Origin: Sphingomonas sp. FARSPH
GTDB lineage: Bacteria > Pseudomonadota > Alphaproteobacteria > Sphingomonadales > Sphingomonadaceae
Direction of reading: 5' to 3'
Assembly (NCBI RefSeq): GCF_003355005.1
Contig: NZ_CP029985.1
Location: 1,169,001-1,233,000 of the forward strand
DNA length: 64,000 nucleotides
In this document: positions 26,849-35,812 of the stretch, in pieces
Layout: each line of letters starts with the position of its first letter
Position numbering within the stretch: position 1 is the first letter of the stretch
Notes under the pieces: generated by a model
Told to the model about the DNA's origin: nothing
What the model saw: only the letters and a program-made list of their open reading frames with translations
The model's database searches: none
Made by a program: the position numbers and the translations under genes

Positions 26849-28365
26849 CAGACGGCCCCTCCGGTCGGCGGATCGGTGAACAGGTCGGGCAGGATCTGGC
26901 TCTGGTGCATACCCTCCAGCGATTGCGACTGGGTCATGAACGGATCGCCCAGCACGAAACTGTCCTTGGTGCCGCCGCCCTGGCTGGAGTTGACGACCAG
27001 CGACCCTTCGCGCAGCGCGACGCGGGTGAGGCCGCCCGGCGTGATCGTGATGCCGTCCGCCTTGGTCAGCACGAAAGGCCGGAAATCGACGTGCCGGGGA
27101 GCGAGGCCTTCGTTGACCAGCGTCGGGCAGGTCGACAGCGCGAGCGTCGGCTGCGCGATGTAGCGATGCGGTTCGGCCTTGAGCGCGGCGCGGAACCGTT
27201 CGATCTCCGCCCGCGATGCGGTCGGTCCGACGAGCATGCCATAGCCGCCCGACCCGTCGACCAGCTTGACGACGAGTTCGTCGAGATGGTCGAGCGTGTA
27301 GGCAAGCGCCTCCGGCTCGCGGCAGCGGAACGTCTGGACGTTGGGCAGCAGCGCCTCGCCGCCCGAATAATAGCGGACGATTTCCGGCATGTAGCTGTAG
27401 ATCGCCTTGTCGTCGGCGATACCCGTGCCGGGCGCATTGACCAGCGCGACATTGCCCGCGCGATAGGCCGCGATCAGGCCCGGGACGCCGAGCAGCGAAT
27501 CGGGTCGGAATACGAGCGGGTCGAGGAAGTCGTCATCGATCCGGCGATAGATGACATCGACGCGCACGAGGCCGGAGATCGTGCGCATCCAGACGATATC
27601 GTCGCGCACCTCCAAATCCGCCGCCTCGACCAGTTCGATCCCCAGATTGTCGGCCAGGAAACTGTGCTCGTAAAAGGCGGAATTGAATGGACCCGGCGTC
27701 AGCAGGACGCAGACCGGCTCGTTCGCGGCGCGATCGGGCGCCACCGACCGCAAGGTCGACAGCAGCGCGTCGGGATAGCCGTCGACCGCCTGCACCGGGA
27801 ACAGCGTGAACAATTCGGGGCACAGCCGCAGCATCGCCTCGCGGTTTTCGATCATGTACGAGACGCCCGACGGGGTGCGGGCATTGTCTTCCAGGACGTA
27901 GAAATCGGTCGGCCCGGTGCGGACCAGGTCGATCCCGCAGATGTGGGCGAAGATGTCGCGCGGCGGGCGTATGTCGGCGATCGGCGCGGCGAATTGCGGA
28001 TTGCGCAGGATGAGGTCGGCAGGAATGATGCCGTCCTTGAGGATGCGGCGCTTGCCGTAGATGTCGACCAGGAAGGCGTTGATCGCGGCGACGCGCTGTT
28101 CCAGCCCGCGGGTCAGTGCGGACCATTCGCGGCTGCTGAACACGCGCGGCAGGATGTCGAAGGGGATGATCCGTTCCGCCGCTTCCTCTTCGCCATAGAC
28201 GGCGAAGGTTATGCCGATCTGCCGGAAGGCCGCCTCTGCGGCATCGTGCCGCCGCTTCAGGTCGGCGATCGGCGTCCGCGCGATCCAGTCGGTCAGCGCG
28301 CGCAGTTCCGGACGCGGGCTGTCGCCGATCCCGTAGGTTTCATCGAATATGCGGCGATCGTGCAT
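26848..28365 (-). CDS. Circularly permuted type 2 ATP-grasp protein
   Basis: 505 residues. Family blocks: RIIPFDILPRVFSSREW, GKRRILKDGIIPADLI, CGIDLVRTGPTDFYVLEDNARTPSGVSYM, then KLVDGSGGYGMLVGPTA and the C-terminal PFVLTKADGITITPGGLTRVAL, NSSQGGGTKDSFVL. The fold ligates an amine to a carboxylate with ATP; the peptide product in Anbu operons is unknown. The ATG at 28365 follows GGGAGG; a longer frame upstream has no family similarity. First gene of the operon. Confidence 0.92.
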   Translation of the reverse strand: MHDRRIFDETYGIGDSPRPELRALTDWIARTPIADLKRRHDAAEAAFRQIGITFAVYGEEEAAERIIPFDILPRVFSSREWSALTRGLEQRVAAINAFLVDIYGKRRILKDGIIPADLILRNPQFAAPIADIRPPRDIFAHICGIDLVRTGPTDFYVLEDNARTPSGVSYMIENREAMLRLCPELFTLFPVQAVDGYPDALLSTLRSVAPDRAANEPVCVLLTPGPFNSAFYEHSFLADNLGIELVEAADLEVRDDIVWMRTISGLVRVDVIYRRIDDDFLDPLVFRPDSLLGVPGLIAAYRAGNVALVNAPGTGIADDKAIYSYMPEIVRYYSGGEALLPNVQTFRCREPEALAYTLDHLDELVVKLVDGSGGYGMLVGPTASRAEIERFRAALKAEPHRYIAQPTLALSTCPTLVNEGLAPRHVDFRPFVLTKADGITITPGGLTRVALREGSLVVNSSQGGGTKDSFVLGDPFMTQSQSLEGMHQSQILPDLFTDPPTGGAV

Positions 28366-29013
28366 GGCGCCTCCCGAGGTAAAAGAAGCTGCCGCAGCTT
28401 TGTGCGCCGCACAAGAACTTTTGACGAAAGGCGGGCGAGGAGGCCGCCGAACGATCGGATGGGAGGGCAATCCGGCACCGACGGGCGGTGCGGCAAGACG
28501 GCATATCTTTCCGATGCGGGTTGGGTGTGGCACGGCGACCTACTCGCCAGGCCAGTGTAGCCTGTATGCCAGCCTATATACAATGCTTTGAAACATCAGG
28601 CCGCGACGCGCGCCGAAATTTGCCTGAGTCACTTTTCCGACCATGCTGTCATCGCAGTTCGATATTGAACCACGCGGGATTGATCCGATCGCGCCGCGAT
28701 GGTCGACCGATCATCTGTTCCGCCGATTGCGATCGCCGCTTAACGTCGCTTCCACTTGGACCTGCAAGTAGACATTCGGCCCGGTTCACGCGGGTTGCGA
28801 GTTGCGAGTTGCGAGTTGCGAGTTGCTCTGGTGATTGCGAGACAGTTGTTTGGCCAATGGATCGTCGACATTCCTTGTTCCTGTTGGACGACGGCTTGGA
28901 TCAGCCCCTACCCTCGGATCTGGCCGTCACCCGCGCAAATCCCGACGATCCATAAGCGATACTGTTTGTGATCCCGCGCGTTGCCTGTGCTCTCCAGCGG
29001 GCCGTAGCGCTTC
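28366..29013. other. Gene-free stretch upstream of the Anbu operon
   Basis: About 650 bases without a convincing gene. The left part must hold the Anbu operon promoter (minus strand). Apart from a heptamer tandem repeat at 28794-28826, I see no RNA gene, attachment site or recognisable binding site. GC content and codon structure drop compared with the flanks. Confidence 0.6.
28794..28826. repeat. Heptamer tandem repeat GTTGCGA, about 4.7 copies
   Basis: Four perfect copies of GTTGCGA from 28794 to 28821 followed by GTTGC. It lies in the noncoding stretch between the Anbu operon and the porin gene. A heptamer would cause slippage with frame change in a gene, but no gene spans it. Confidence 0.85.
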
Positions 29014-30417
29014 TCAGCGGCGGGCGGCGGCGATCAGTGTCGGCGCATCAACAGTAAACTTGAAGCCGAAGACCAGCGCGTCGGGGATATTGGTCCGGCG
29101 GAAAGGCAGTCCGGACTGGTCGGGATGGAGGATATACTGGACGTTCGGCGAGATGCGGACGGCCGGGCCGATCTGCGCGCCATAGGCCAGCTCCATCATA
29201 TACTGGTCGCGGCGGATATTCGCGTCGCCGCCGGCCGCCACCCGTGCCGCCCGCATCCGCGCCATCGCCAGATCGGAAAAGCTCTGCTGGTTGATGACGA
29301 AACCGATCGTGTCCTGGTCGCGGCCCGCGAAGGTGCCGGTCTGGAGCACGCCCAGCTCCAGGAAATGCCGCTCCTCGACCCGTCCCGACAGGTTGGTCAT
29401 GGCGACGCCGAACACGCCGAGGCCACGATGCGAGTTCGTGTCCGGCCGGGTCAGCATCTGGTCGAACCGGGCATAGATGCCGCTGCGGCCCTTCAACGTC
29501 GCGGCTGGCCGGCCGCTCAGGATCGCGACGCCGCCCCGGTCGTCGCGCAGCGGGTCGGCATAGTCGCCCCGGTCGATCCAGCCACCCAGAATGTAATGAC
29601 GCGGCAGGCGATCGGTATCGTAATCGGTGCCGTAGCCCAGCTCGTAGGGGACGATGAAGCCGGTGCCGCCCTTGAAACTGAAGCTGAAACCGTCGTCGTC
29701 CGCGCGTTTGCGGTTGGGATTGACCTCGTAAATGCCCGCATGGGCGAACCAGTGGTCGGCGACTGTCACCTTGGCCCTGGCCATCCAGCTCGATGCCGGG
29801 AAGTAAGTGAAGTTGCTGTTCTTGAAGACGAAGGTCGGGTTGCCGCAGGCCGAGTTGGTCTGGAAATGGCAATAATAGGGCGAGTTCAGGAAATGGATGT
29901 TCGCCTGGCTCTTGCCCGCCTCGATATCGAGCGCGCCGCCCAGCAGCTTCTGTTCCCAGGTCAGGATGGCGAGATGGGTGTTCTGGGTGCCCCAGACCTC
30001 CTGCACCGAGGTGTTGTTGCCGATCGCGATCTGCGACAGGCTCTGGCCGTGGCGGTTGGTGATCGCCAGATGCAGGCCGCCGCCCGAAATCCCGGCGATC
30101 TTCTCGAGGTCGAAGTCGGCGCCGACATAAATCTGCCCGGTATAGGCCGCTTTCCGTGCAAACCCGCCGGTCGCATTGGCGGCAGCCTCGCCGGTGTAAT
30201 TCAGCGCGAGGGTGATGCCGTCATCGGCCAGCGGCTGATAGGTCTCGACGCCCTTCTTTTTCTGTCCCAGCACCGCCGGCACCGTTTTCGTCGCCTGTTG
30301 CGAAACCTCCGGCGCCGCCGGATCCGCCGCCGTCGGCACGTGCTGGGCCCGAGCCCCGGACGCGACCATGCCCATGCCCAACGCGGCGAGCGCCGCGAGG
30401 CTCTTCATTCCAGCCAT
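29014..30417 (-). CDS. oprB: Carbohydrate porin, OprB family
   Basis: 467 residues with a signal peptide (MKSLAALAALGMGMVASGARA) and a barrel with aromatic-ended strands; OprB-type markers include GIYEVNPNR, VPYELGYGTDYDTD and VELAYGAQIGPAVRISPNVQYILHPDQS near the C-terminus. It would let sugars through the outer membrane. It is 52 bases after fruA on the same strand, so it very likely supplies fructose to the PTS. The ATG at 30417 has a GAGGGA site; an ATG three codons later is possible. Confidence 0.9.
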   Translation of the reverse strand: MAGMKSLAALAALGMGMVASGARAQHVPTAADPAAPEVSQQATKTVPAVLGQKKKGVETYQPLADDGITLALNYTGEAAANATGGFARKAAYTGQIYVGADFDLEKIAGISGGGLHLAITNRHGQSLSQIAIGNNTSVQEVWGTQNTHLAILTWEQKLLGGALDIEAGKSQANIHFLNSPYYCHFQTNSACGNPTFVFKNSNFTYFPASSWMARAKVTVADHWFAHAGIYEVNPNRKRADDDGFSFSFKGGTGFIVPYELGYGTDYDTDRLPRHYILGGWIDRGDYADPLRDDRGGVAILSGRPAATLKGRSGIYARFDQMLTRPDTNSHRGLGVFGVAMTNLSGRVEERHFLELGVLQTGTFAGRDQDTIGFVINQQSFSDLAMARMRAARVAAGGDANIRRDQYMMELAYGAQIGPAVRISPNVQYILHPDQSGLPFRRTNIPDALVFGFKFTVDAPTLIAAARR

Positions 30418-30469
30418 GACATTTCCCTCTTCCGGAAAAGTGCCCCGCCCCGATGGCGGAGCGAGACGA

Positions 30470-32140
30470 TCAGCCTTGCGCCATCGGGCGCTTCAGAATT
30501 CCGACGAGCACGGCGCTCACCACCACCCCCGCCACCAGCGCCCCGACATAGGCAGCCAGATGCGTGACCGCGCCGGGGATCGGCAGCACGAAGATGCCGC
30601 CATGCGGCACGCGCAGTTCGACGCCCGCGACCATCGAGATCGCGCCTGCGATCGCCGATCCCGCCATCAGCGACGGGATCACCCGGAACGGATCGCGCGC
30701 CGCGAACGGGATCGCGCCCTCGCTGATGAAGGCGAGGCCGAGGACCGCCGCCGCCGCGCCCGCCTCGCGCTCGTCGGCGGTGAAGCGGTTGGCGAACAGC
30801 CGCGTCGCCAGCGCGATGGCGAGCGGCGGGGTCATGCCCGCCGCCATGGTCGCCGCCATCGGCGTATAGACTTGGCTCGCGACCAGCCCGACCGAGAAGG
30901 CGTAGGCGGCCTTGTTGACCGGCCCGCCCATGTCGAACGCCATCATGCCGCCCAGGATCAGGCCGAGCAGCATCGCGTTCGATCCCTGCATCCCGCGCAG
31001 CCATTCGGTCAGGAACGACAGCACCGCCGCCACCGGCGTGCCGACCGCATAGATCATCAACAGCCCGGTCAGCAGCGTGCCGAGCAGCGGCAGGATCAGC
31101 ACGGGCTTCAGGCCCTGGAGGTTCTTCGGAAGCCGGATGACGCGGTTGAGCGCATCGACGCCATAGCCCGCGATGAAGCCCGCGACGATGCCGCCCAGAA
31201 AGCCCGCGCCCAGACTGCTCGCGAGCATGCCCCCGATCATGCCGGGCGCGATGCCGGGCCGGTCGGCGACCGAATAGGCGATATACCCCGCCAGCGCGGG
31301 CACCATCAGCGCGAAGCCGGCCTTGGCGCCGATGGTGAACAGCGCATAGGCGAGCGTGCCCTTGGCCGCCTCGTCATTGGCGTGGATGCCGCCCAGCGCG
31401 AAGGCGAGCGCGATCAGCAACCCGCCCGCCACCACGAAGGGCAGCATGAACGACACCCCCGTCATCAGATGCTTGTACGGCCCGGCGCGCTCGGTCGCGG
31501 CACCGGCGGCCGGCGTCGCGCTCGCCTCTCCGCCCTGCACCTTGGCCTCGGCCAGCGCCTTTTCGATCAGCGCGGCCCCGCCGGTGATGGCGGGCTTGGT
31601 GTTGCTGGCCAGCACCCGCTTGCCCGCGAAGCGCGCGCGGTCGACCTCGCGGTCGGCGGCGATGATCACCACATCGGCCTCGGCGATCTGTTCGGGCGTC
31701 AGCGGATTGCCGGCGCCGACCGAGCCCTGCGTCTCGACATGGATGTCATAGCCGAGCTGCCGCGCGCCTTCCTGCAACCCCTCGGCCGCCATGAAGGTAT
31801 GGGCGATGCCGGTGGGGCAGGAGGTGATCGCGACGATCTTCCTGGTCGCGGTCTTGTCGCCCACGTCCAGCGCGGCGGCCGGATCGGCGAGCACCGCCTC
31901 CAGCGTCAGCAGCCGGTCGGCGCGCGCGCGGGTCGCCGCATCGGCGCTGCCCTCGGCGCCGACGAAAAGCAGCCTGTCGCCCTCCCCGGCCGAAACCGGA
32001 TTGACGATGCCCTGCGCGGTGCGCAGCTCGATCTCGATCGGCTGGCCTGTCTCGCGCGCCGCGCGGCGCAGCGCCTCGCCCGCCAGGACGCCGGTGACGC
32101 CCCCCGCCCCGGCATCGACGATCGCCAACAGCCTCTTCAT
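30470..32140 (-). CDS. fruA: PTS fructose transporter, EIIB'BC
   Basis: 556 residues: an N-terminal degenerate IIB' (1-95), an active IIB with phospho-Cys108 in ITSCPTGIAHTF, and a IIC channel from about 225 onward with many membrane segments and the GGPVNKAAYAF and GAIPFAARDPFRVIPSLM motifs. It takes up fructose and releases fructose 1-phosphate. The ATG at 32140 overlaps the fruK stop (ATGA). Confidence 0.94.
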   Translation of the reverse strand: MKRLLAIVDAGAGGVTGVLAGEALRRAARETGQPIEIELRTAQGIVNPVSAGEGDRLLFVGAEGSADAATRARADRLLTLEAVLADPAAALDVGDKTATRKIVAITSCPTGIAHTFMAAEGLQEGARQLGYDIHVETQGSVGAGNPLTPEQIAEADVVIIAADREVDRARFAGKRVLASNTKPAITGGAALIEKALAEAKVQGGEASATPAAGAATERAGPYKHLMTGVSFMLPFVVAGGLLIALAFALGGIHANDEAAKGTLAYALFTIGAKAGFALMVPALAGYIAYSVADRPGIAPGMIGGMLASSLGAGFLGGIVAGFIAGYGVDALNRVIRLPKNLQGLKPVLILPLLGTLLTGLLMIYAVGTPVAAVLSFLTEWLRGMQGSNAMLLGLILGGMMAFDMGGPVNKAAYAFSVGLVASQVYTPMAATMAAGMTPPLAIALATRLFANRFTADEREAGAAAAVLGLAFISEGAIPFAARDPFRVIPSLMAGSAIAGAISMVAGVELRVPHGGIFVLPIPGAVTHLAAYVGALVAGVVVSAVLVGILKRPMAQG

Positions 32141-33105
32141 GCGTCCTCTCCCACCATGGTCGGGCCGGTGATCCCGGCTCCACTGATCCTGACGTGCGCG
32201 GCCAGCGCGTCGATGGTCGGAAGGTCCGGCAGATGCGGACCCGGCCGCCCCAGCTTGGCGACGGCGAAGGCGGTGGACAGGCGCGCGATCCGCTCCAGCC
32301 CGGCGCCTTCGGCAATTGCGGCGGCCAGCCCCGCAACCATCGCGTCGCCCGCACCCACGGTGCTGGCGATCGGCCCGGCGGCCAGATGCGCGACCAGCGC
32401 GCCTTCCTCGGACACGAACAGTGCACCCTCCCCGCCCATCGACACGACCACCAGCGCCACGCCGCGCCGGTGCAGCGCGGTCGCGCAGGCGACGACATCC
32501 GCCATGGTATCCAGTGGCGTGTCGGCCCAGGCGGCCAGTTCGCGGCGATTGGGCTTGACGATTTGCGGCAGCACATCGGCGCGCAGCGCGTGAGTCAGCG
32601 GCGCGCCGCTGGTGTCGAGCAGCACGCGTGCCCCGCCCGCGGTCAGCGTCGCGGTCATTTCGGCATAAACGATCGGGTCGCATCCCGGCGGCAGGCTGCC
32701 CGACAGGACGATCAGCGCGTCGTCGCCCGCGAACTCCGCCACCGCCTGCGCGACCCGCGTAACATCGGCCTCGCCGACCACGGGGCCGCTCATGTTGATG
32801 TCGGTGGTGTCGACGTCGTCGACGATCTTCATGTTGACGCGCGTGTCGCCCGCGACGCGGACGAAGCGGTCGTCGATCGCCTTGGCCTCGAACAGCGCCT
32901 CGAATAGCGTCGCGTTGTCTTGGCCGAGCAGCCCGAACGCCGTGACGCGTGCGCCCCAATCGGCGAGGCAACTGGCAACGTTGACGCCCTTGCCGCCCGC
33001 ATCCTGGCGGATCGCGCGGGCGCGGTGAACTTCGCCGGGGACCAGCCGGTCGAGCGTGATCGTCTGGTCGATCGCGGGGTTGAGGGTGACGGTGGCGATC
33101 CGCAT
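32137..33105 (-). CDS. fruK: 1-Phosphofructokinase
   Basis: 322-residue PfkB-family kinase turning fructose 1-phosphate into fructose 1,6-bisphosphate. Starts MRIATVTLNPAIDQTI, has GGKGVNVASCLADWG near 38-52 and the anion-hole/catalytic GAGDAMVAG near 257. It is coupled to fruB upstream (TGATG) and fruA downstream (ATGA), so all three are made together. Confidence 0.95.
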   Translation of the reverse strand: MRIATVTLNPAIDQTITLDRLVPGEVHRARAIRQDAGGKGVNVASCLADWGARVTAFGLLGQDNATLFEALFEAKAIDDRFVRVAGDTRVNMKIVDDVDTTDINMSGPVVGEADVTRVAQAVAEFAGDDALIVLSGSLPPGCDPIVYAEMTATLTAGGARVLLDTSGAPLTHALRADVLPQIVKPNRRELAAWADTPLDTMADVVACATALHRRGVALVVVSMGGEGALFVSEEGALVAHLAAGPIASTVGAGDAMVAGLAAAIAEGAGLERIARLSTAFAVAKLGRPGPHLPDLPTIDALAAHVRISGAGITGPTMVGEDA

Positions 33106-35651
33106 CACGCGGCGCTCCGCTCGGGCATCGTGGCGACCGGCGCGACGTCGAGCGCACGCACCTCGGCCGCGCTCTCCACGGTCAGCGCGCGGGCGGCGAG
33201 CGCCCGGAGCGCGGGCAGGTCGCTGGCGCGCAGCCGCGCTTTGACCGCGGGCAGGTCGCGCGGGGTCATCGACAATTCGGTGACGCCCAGGCCGGTCAGC
33301 AGCGCCGCGCCGAACGGATCGCCCGCCAGCCCGCCGCACACCCCGACCCAGCGATCGTGCCGCCGCGCGCCCTCCACCGTCATCGCGATCAGCCGCAGCA
33401 CGGCGGGGTGCATCGAGTCCGCCTCGCTCGCCAGTTCGGGATTCTGCCGGTCGATGGCCAGCGCATATTGGGTCAGGTCGTTGGTGCCGACCGAGAAGAA
33501 ATCGGCATGCTTCGCCAGCGCATGCGCCTGCACGGCCGCGGCGGGCACCTCGATCATGATGCCGACCGGCACCACCGGTGCGTCGAGCGCCACGCGCACC
33601 GCCTCGCACCGTTCGCGCAAGGTCAGCAGTTCGGCGACCGAGGTGATCATCGGGAACATGATCGACAGGTCGCCCCCCTCCTTCGCCGCGCGATAGAGCG
33701 CGCGTAGCTGCGGCTCCAGCAGGTCGGGGCGGCGCAGCAACAGCCGTGCGCCGCGCACGCCGAGGAACGGGTTCTCCTCCTTGGGCAGATGCAGGTGCGG
33801 CACCTGCTTGTCGCCGCCGATATCGAGTGTGCGGACGATCAGCGGGCGGCCGTCCAGCGCGTCGATCATCGCGCGATAGACCGCGTATTGCTCGTCCTCG
33901 CCGGGGCTGTCGCCGCGTTCGAGGAACAGGAATTCGGTGCGCATCAGGCCGACGCCTTCGCCGCCCTGTGCCAGCGCCTCGGCGACCTGGTCGGGGCGGT
34001 TCACGTTGGCGGCGATCGCGATGCCATGGCCGTCGCGGGTGACGGCCGGGCGGCTGCGCTCGGCCTCTTCGGCGGCGCGGCGCGCGGCGATGGCGGCGAT
34101 CCAGTCGCGCGCGGAGGCGAGGTCGGCCTCGGACGGATCGAGCCACACCCGGCCGGTATCGCCATCGACGATCGCGACCGTGCCCGCCGCCTGCGACAAC
34201 AGCTCCGCGCCCGCCGCCACGACCGAGGGCAGGCCGAGCGTGCGCGCGAGGATGGCGCTGTGCGAGGTCGGGCCGCCCAGCGCGGTGGCGATCCCGGCGA
34301 CGCGGTGCGTGTCTAGCGCGGCGGTATCCGACGGGGCGAGATCGCTCGCGACCAGGATGCACGGCGCATCGGGCAGGTCGTCGAGCGTTCCCAGCCCCAG
34401 GCCCGGGTCGATCTGCGCCAGCACACGCCGCCCGATATCGCGCAGATCGGCCGAGCGCGCGGCGAGCACCGGATTGCCCAGCGCCGAGAGCTGCCTCGCC
34501 ATGCGTTCGATCGCCTGATGCCAGGCCCAGGCCACGCCATGCCCCTCGACCATCAACTGGCAGGTCAGGGTGATCAGGTCGGTATCGTCGAGCAGGCCCG
34601 CCTGCGCCTTGAAGATCGCGGCCTCGCCCGCACCCAGGCGGCGGGTGGTGTCGTCGATCAGGCCCTGCATCTGCGCCCGGGTGCGGACCAGCGCGCCCTC
34701 CAGCAGCGCGCCGCCGGTCGCCAGGTCGACCGGCTGGTCGACCACCTCCAGTTCGGCCGAGGCCAGGACATGGACCGTGCCGATCGCCAGCCCGGGGCTG
34801 GCGGCGACGCCCGCGATCATCGCGGGCGTGCCGACGGGCTTCCAGCCCTGGACGGGCACGGCGGCGGCGGCCTTTTGCGCGGCACGGGCGGCCTCGGCCT
34901 TTTCGCGGGGGGTCAGCCGCGTGATCGTGCCATGGAAACTGTCGAGCGCACCCCGCGCGCCGGGCCCCGAGGCGGAGATGGTGATGGCATCCCCGGCCTT
35001 CAGCCCGAGTTGCAGCAGCGCGACCAGGCTGCGTGGATCGGCAGTCTCCGCACCGTGCCGGACGCGCAGCGCGACGGGCAGCGCCTTGGCCGCTTCCGCC
35101 CAGGCAGCAGCGGGGCGCGCGTGCAGGCCGGTCGGGTAATCGACGGTCCACGTCACCCGCTCGGCCAGATCGTCGGCGGCCAGGCCGCTGCGGTCCTGCG
35201 CGGTCGCATCGTCCTGAAGCGCCGCGACGATCAGCGAGGGATCGTCGGTGGTGGCGAGCTGACGCAGCCGCGCCTCGTCCTGGATCAGGCGGGTCAGGCG
35301 GCGCAGGATGGCGATATGGCTGTCCGAACTGGCGGCGATACCGACGACCAGATGTGCGACCTGACCCGGATTCCACTCGATCCCGTCGACGAATTGCAGG
35401 ACCGCGATGCCGTCGCGCCGGACCAGCCCCTTGTCCTCGCCCAGCCCATGCGGGATGGCCACGCCCGAGCCGAGGAAGGTGTTCGCCACGCCCTCGCGCG
35501 CGATCATGCTCTCCTCATAGCCCGGAGCGACGCAGCCCGCCGCGACAAGCAGCTCCCCCGCCTGGCGGATCGCATCCTTCTTGTCGGTCGCCGTGGCCGC
35601 GAGCCGGATCAGCTCCGGGCGGATGACAGAGGATGGGGCGTGGGTGGACAT
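33105..35651 (-). CDS. fruB: Fused PTS EIIA(Fru)-HPr-Enzyme I
   Basis: 848 residues with three PTS domains in order: EIIA (about 8-150, phospho-His68 in VAIPHGLGED), HPr (about 165-250, His177 in TGLHARPAA) and Enzyme I (about 275-840, His464 in GGPTSHSAIL; FLFLERGD, PLIVRTLDIGGDKQ and GTNDLTQYALAIDR follow). It carries the whole phosphate chain from PEP to FruA, so fructose uptake needs no other general PTS proteins. The ATG at 35651 was preferred to an upstream start that would run through the operator. Confidence 0.95.
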   Translation of the reverse strand: MSTHAPSSVIRPELIRLAATATDKKDAIRQAGELLVAAGCVAPGYEESMIAREGVANTFLGSGVAIPHGLGEDKGLVRRDGIAVLQFVDGIEWNPGQVAHLVVGIAASSDSHIAILRRLTRLIQDEARLRQLATTDDPSLIVAALQDDATAQDRSGLAADDLAERVTWTVDYPTGLHARPAAAWAEAAKALPVALRVRHGAETADPRSLVALLQLGLKAGDAITISASGPGARGALDSFHGTITRLTPREKAEAARAAQKAAAAVPVQGWKPVGTPAMIAGVAASPGLAIGTVHVLASAELEVVDQPVDLATGGALLEGALVRTRAQMQGLIDDTTRRLGAGEAAIFKAQAGLLDDTDLITLTCQLMVEGHGVAWAWHQAIERMARQLSALGNPVLAARSADLRDIGRRVLAQIDPGLGLGTLDDLPDAPCILVASDLAPSDTAALDTHRVAGIATALGGPTSHSAILARTLGLPSVVAAGAELLSQAAGTVAIVDGDTGRVWLDPSEADLASARDWIAAIAARRAAEEAERSRPAVTRDGHGIAIAANVNRPDQVAEALAQGGEGVGLMRTEFLFLERGDSPGEDEQYAVYRAMIDALDGRPLIVRTLDIGGDKQVPHLHLPKEENPFLGVRGARLLLRRPDLLEPQLRALYRAAKEGGDLSIMFPMITSVAELLTLRERCEAVRVALDAPVVPVGIMIEVPAAAVQAHALAKHADFFSVGTNDLTQYALAIDRQNPELASEADSMHPAVLRLIAMTVEGARRHDRWVGVCGGLAGDPFGAALLTGLGVTELSMTPRDLPAVKARLRASDLPALRALAARALTVESAAEVRALDVAPVATMPERSAA

Positions 35652-35698
35652 GTCTCTCGGGCCTCTCCGGCGCGACTCTGCTCGTCGCTTACGGCGCA

Positions 35699-35712
35699 AG
35701 AAAACGTTTTCT
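35699..35712. promoter_or_regulatory. LacI-type operator 1, fru operon side
   Basis: AGAAAACGTTTTCT is a perfect 14-base palindrome centred on CG, the usual LacI-family half-site layout. It lies 47 bases upstream of fruB, where it would block the fru promoter. A near-identical site is centred exactly 100 bases away before the regulator gene. Confidence 0.8.
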
Positions 35713-35799
35713 CTGATCGAAGTCAATAGCCCTTGCCAGAAATCGAGCAAACAGGCATTACCAGAGGAAAGGTGCCGCCAAATAGCGCCGGGGAGAGGA

Positions 35800-35811
35800 G
35801 AGAACGTTTTC
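35800..35811. promoter_or_regulatory. LacI-type operator 2, overlapping the regulator's start region
   Basis: GAGAACGTTTTC differs from operator 1 at one base. It sits between the GGAGAGGAG ribosome-binding site and the ATG of the LacI-family gene at 35813, so binding would block its own expression. The 100-base centre-to-centre spacing would allow looping with operator 1. Confidence 0.75.
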
Positions 35812-35812
35812 C

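Noticed and set aside
28794..28826. A CRISPR array
   Set aside because: The repeats are heptamers with no spacers, and there are no cas genes anywhere in the window.
29125..30567. A long plus-strand frame over the porin gene
   Set aside because: It mirrors the OprB coding sequence and has no domain character.
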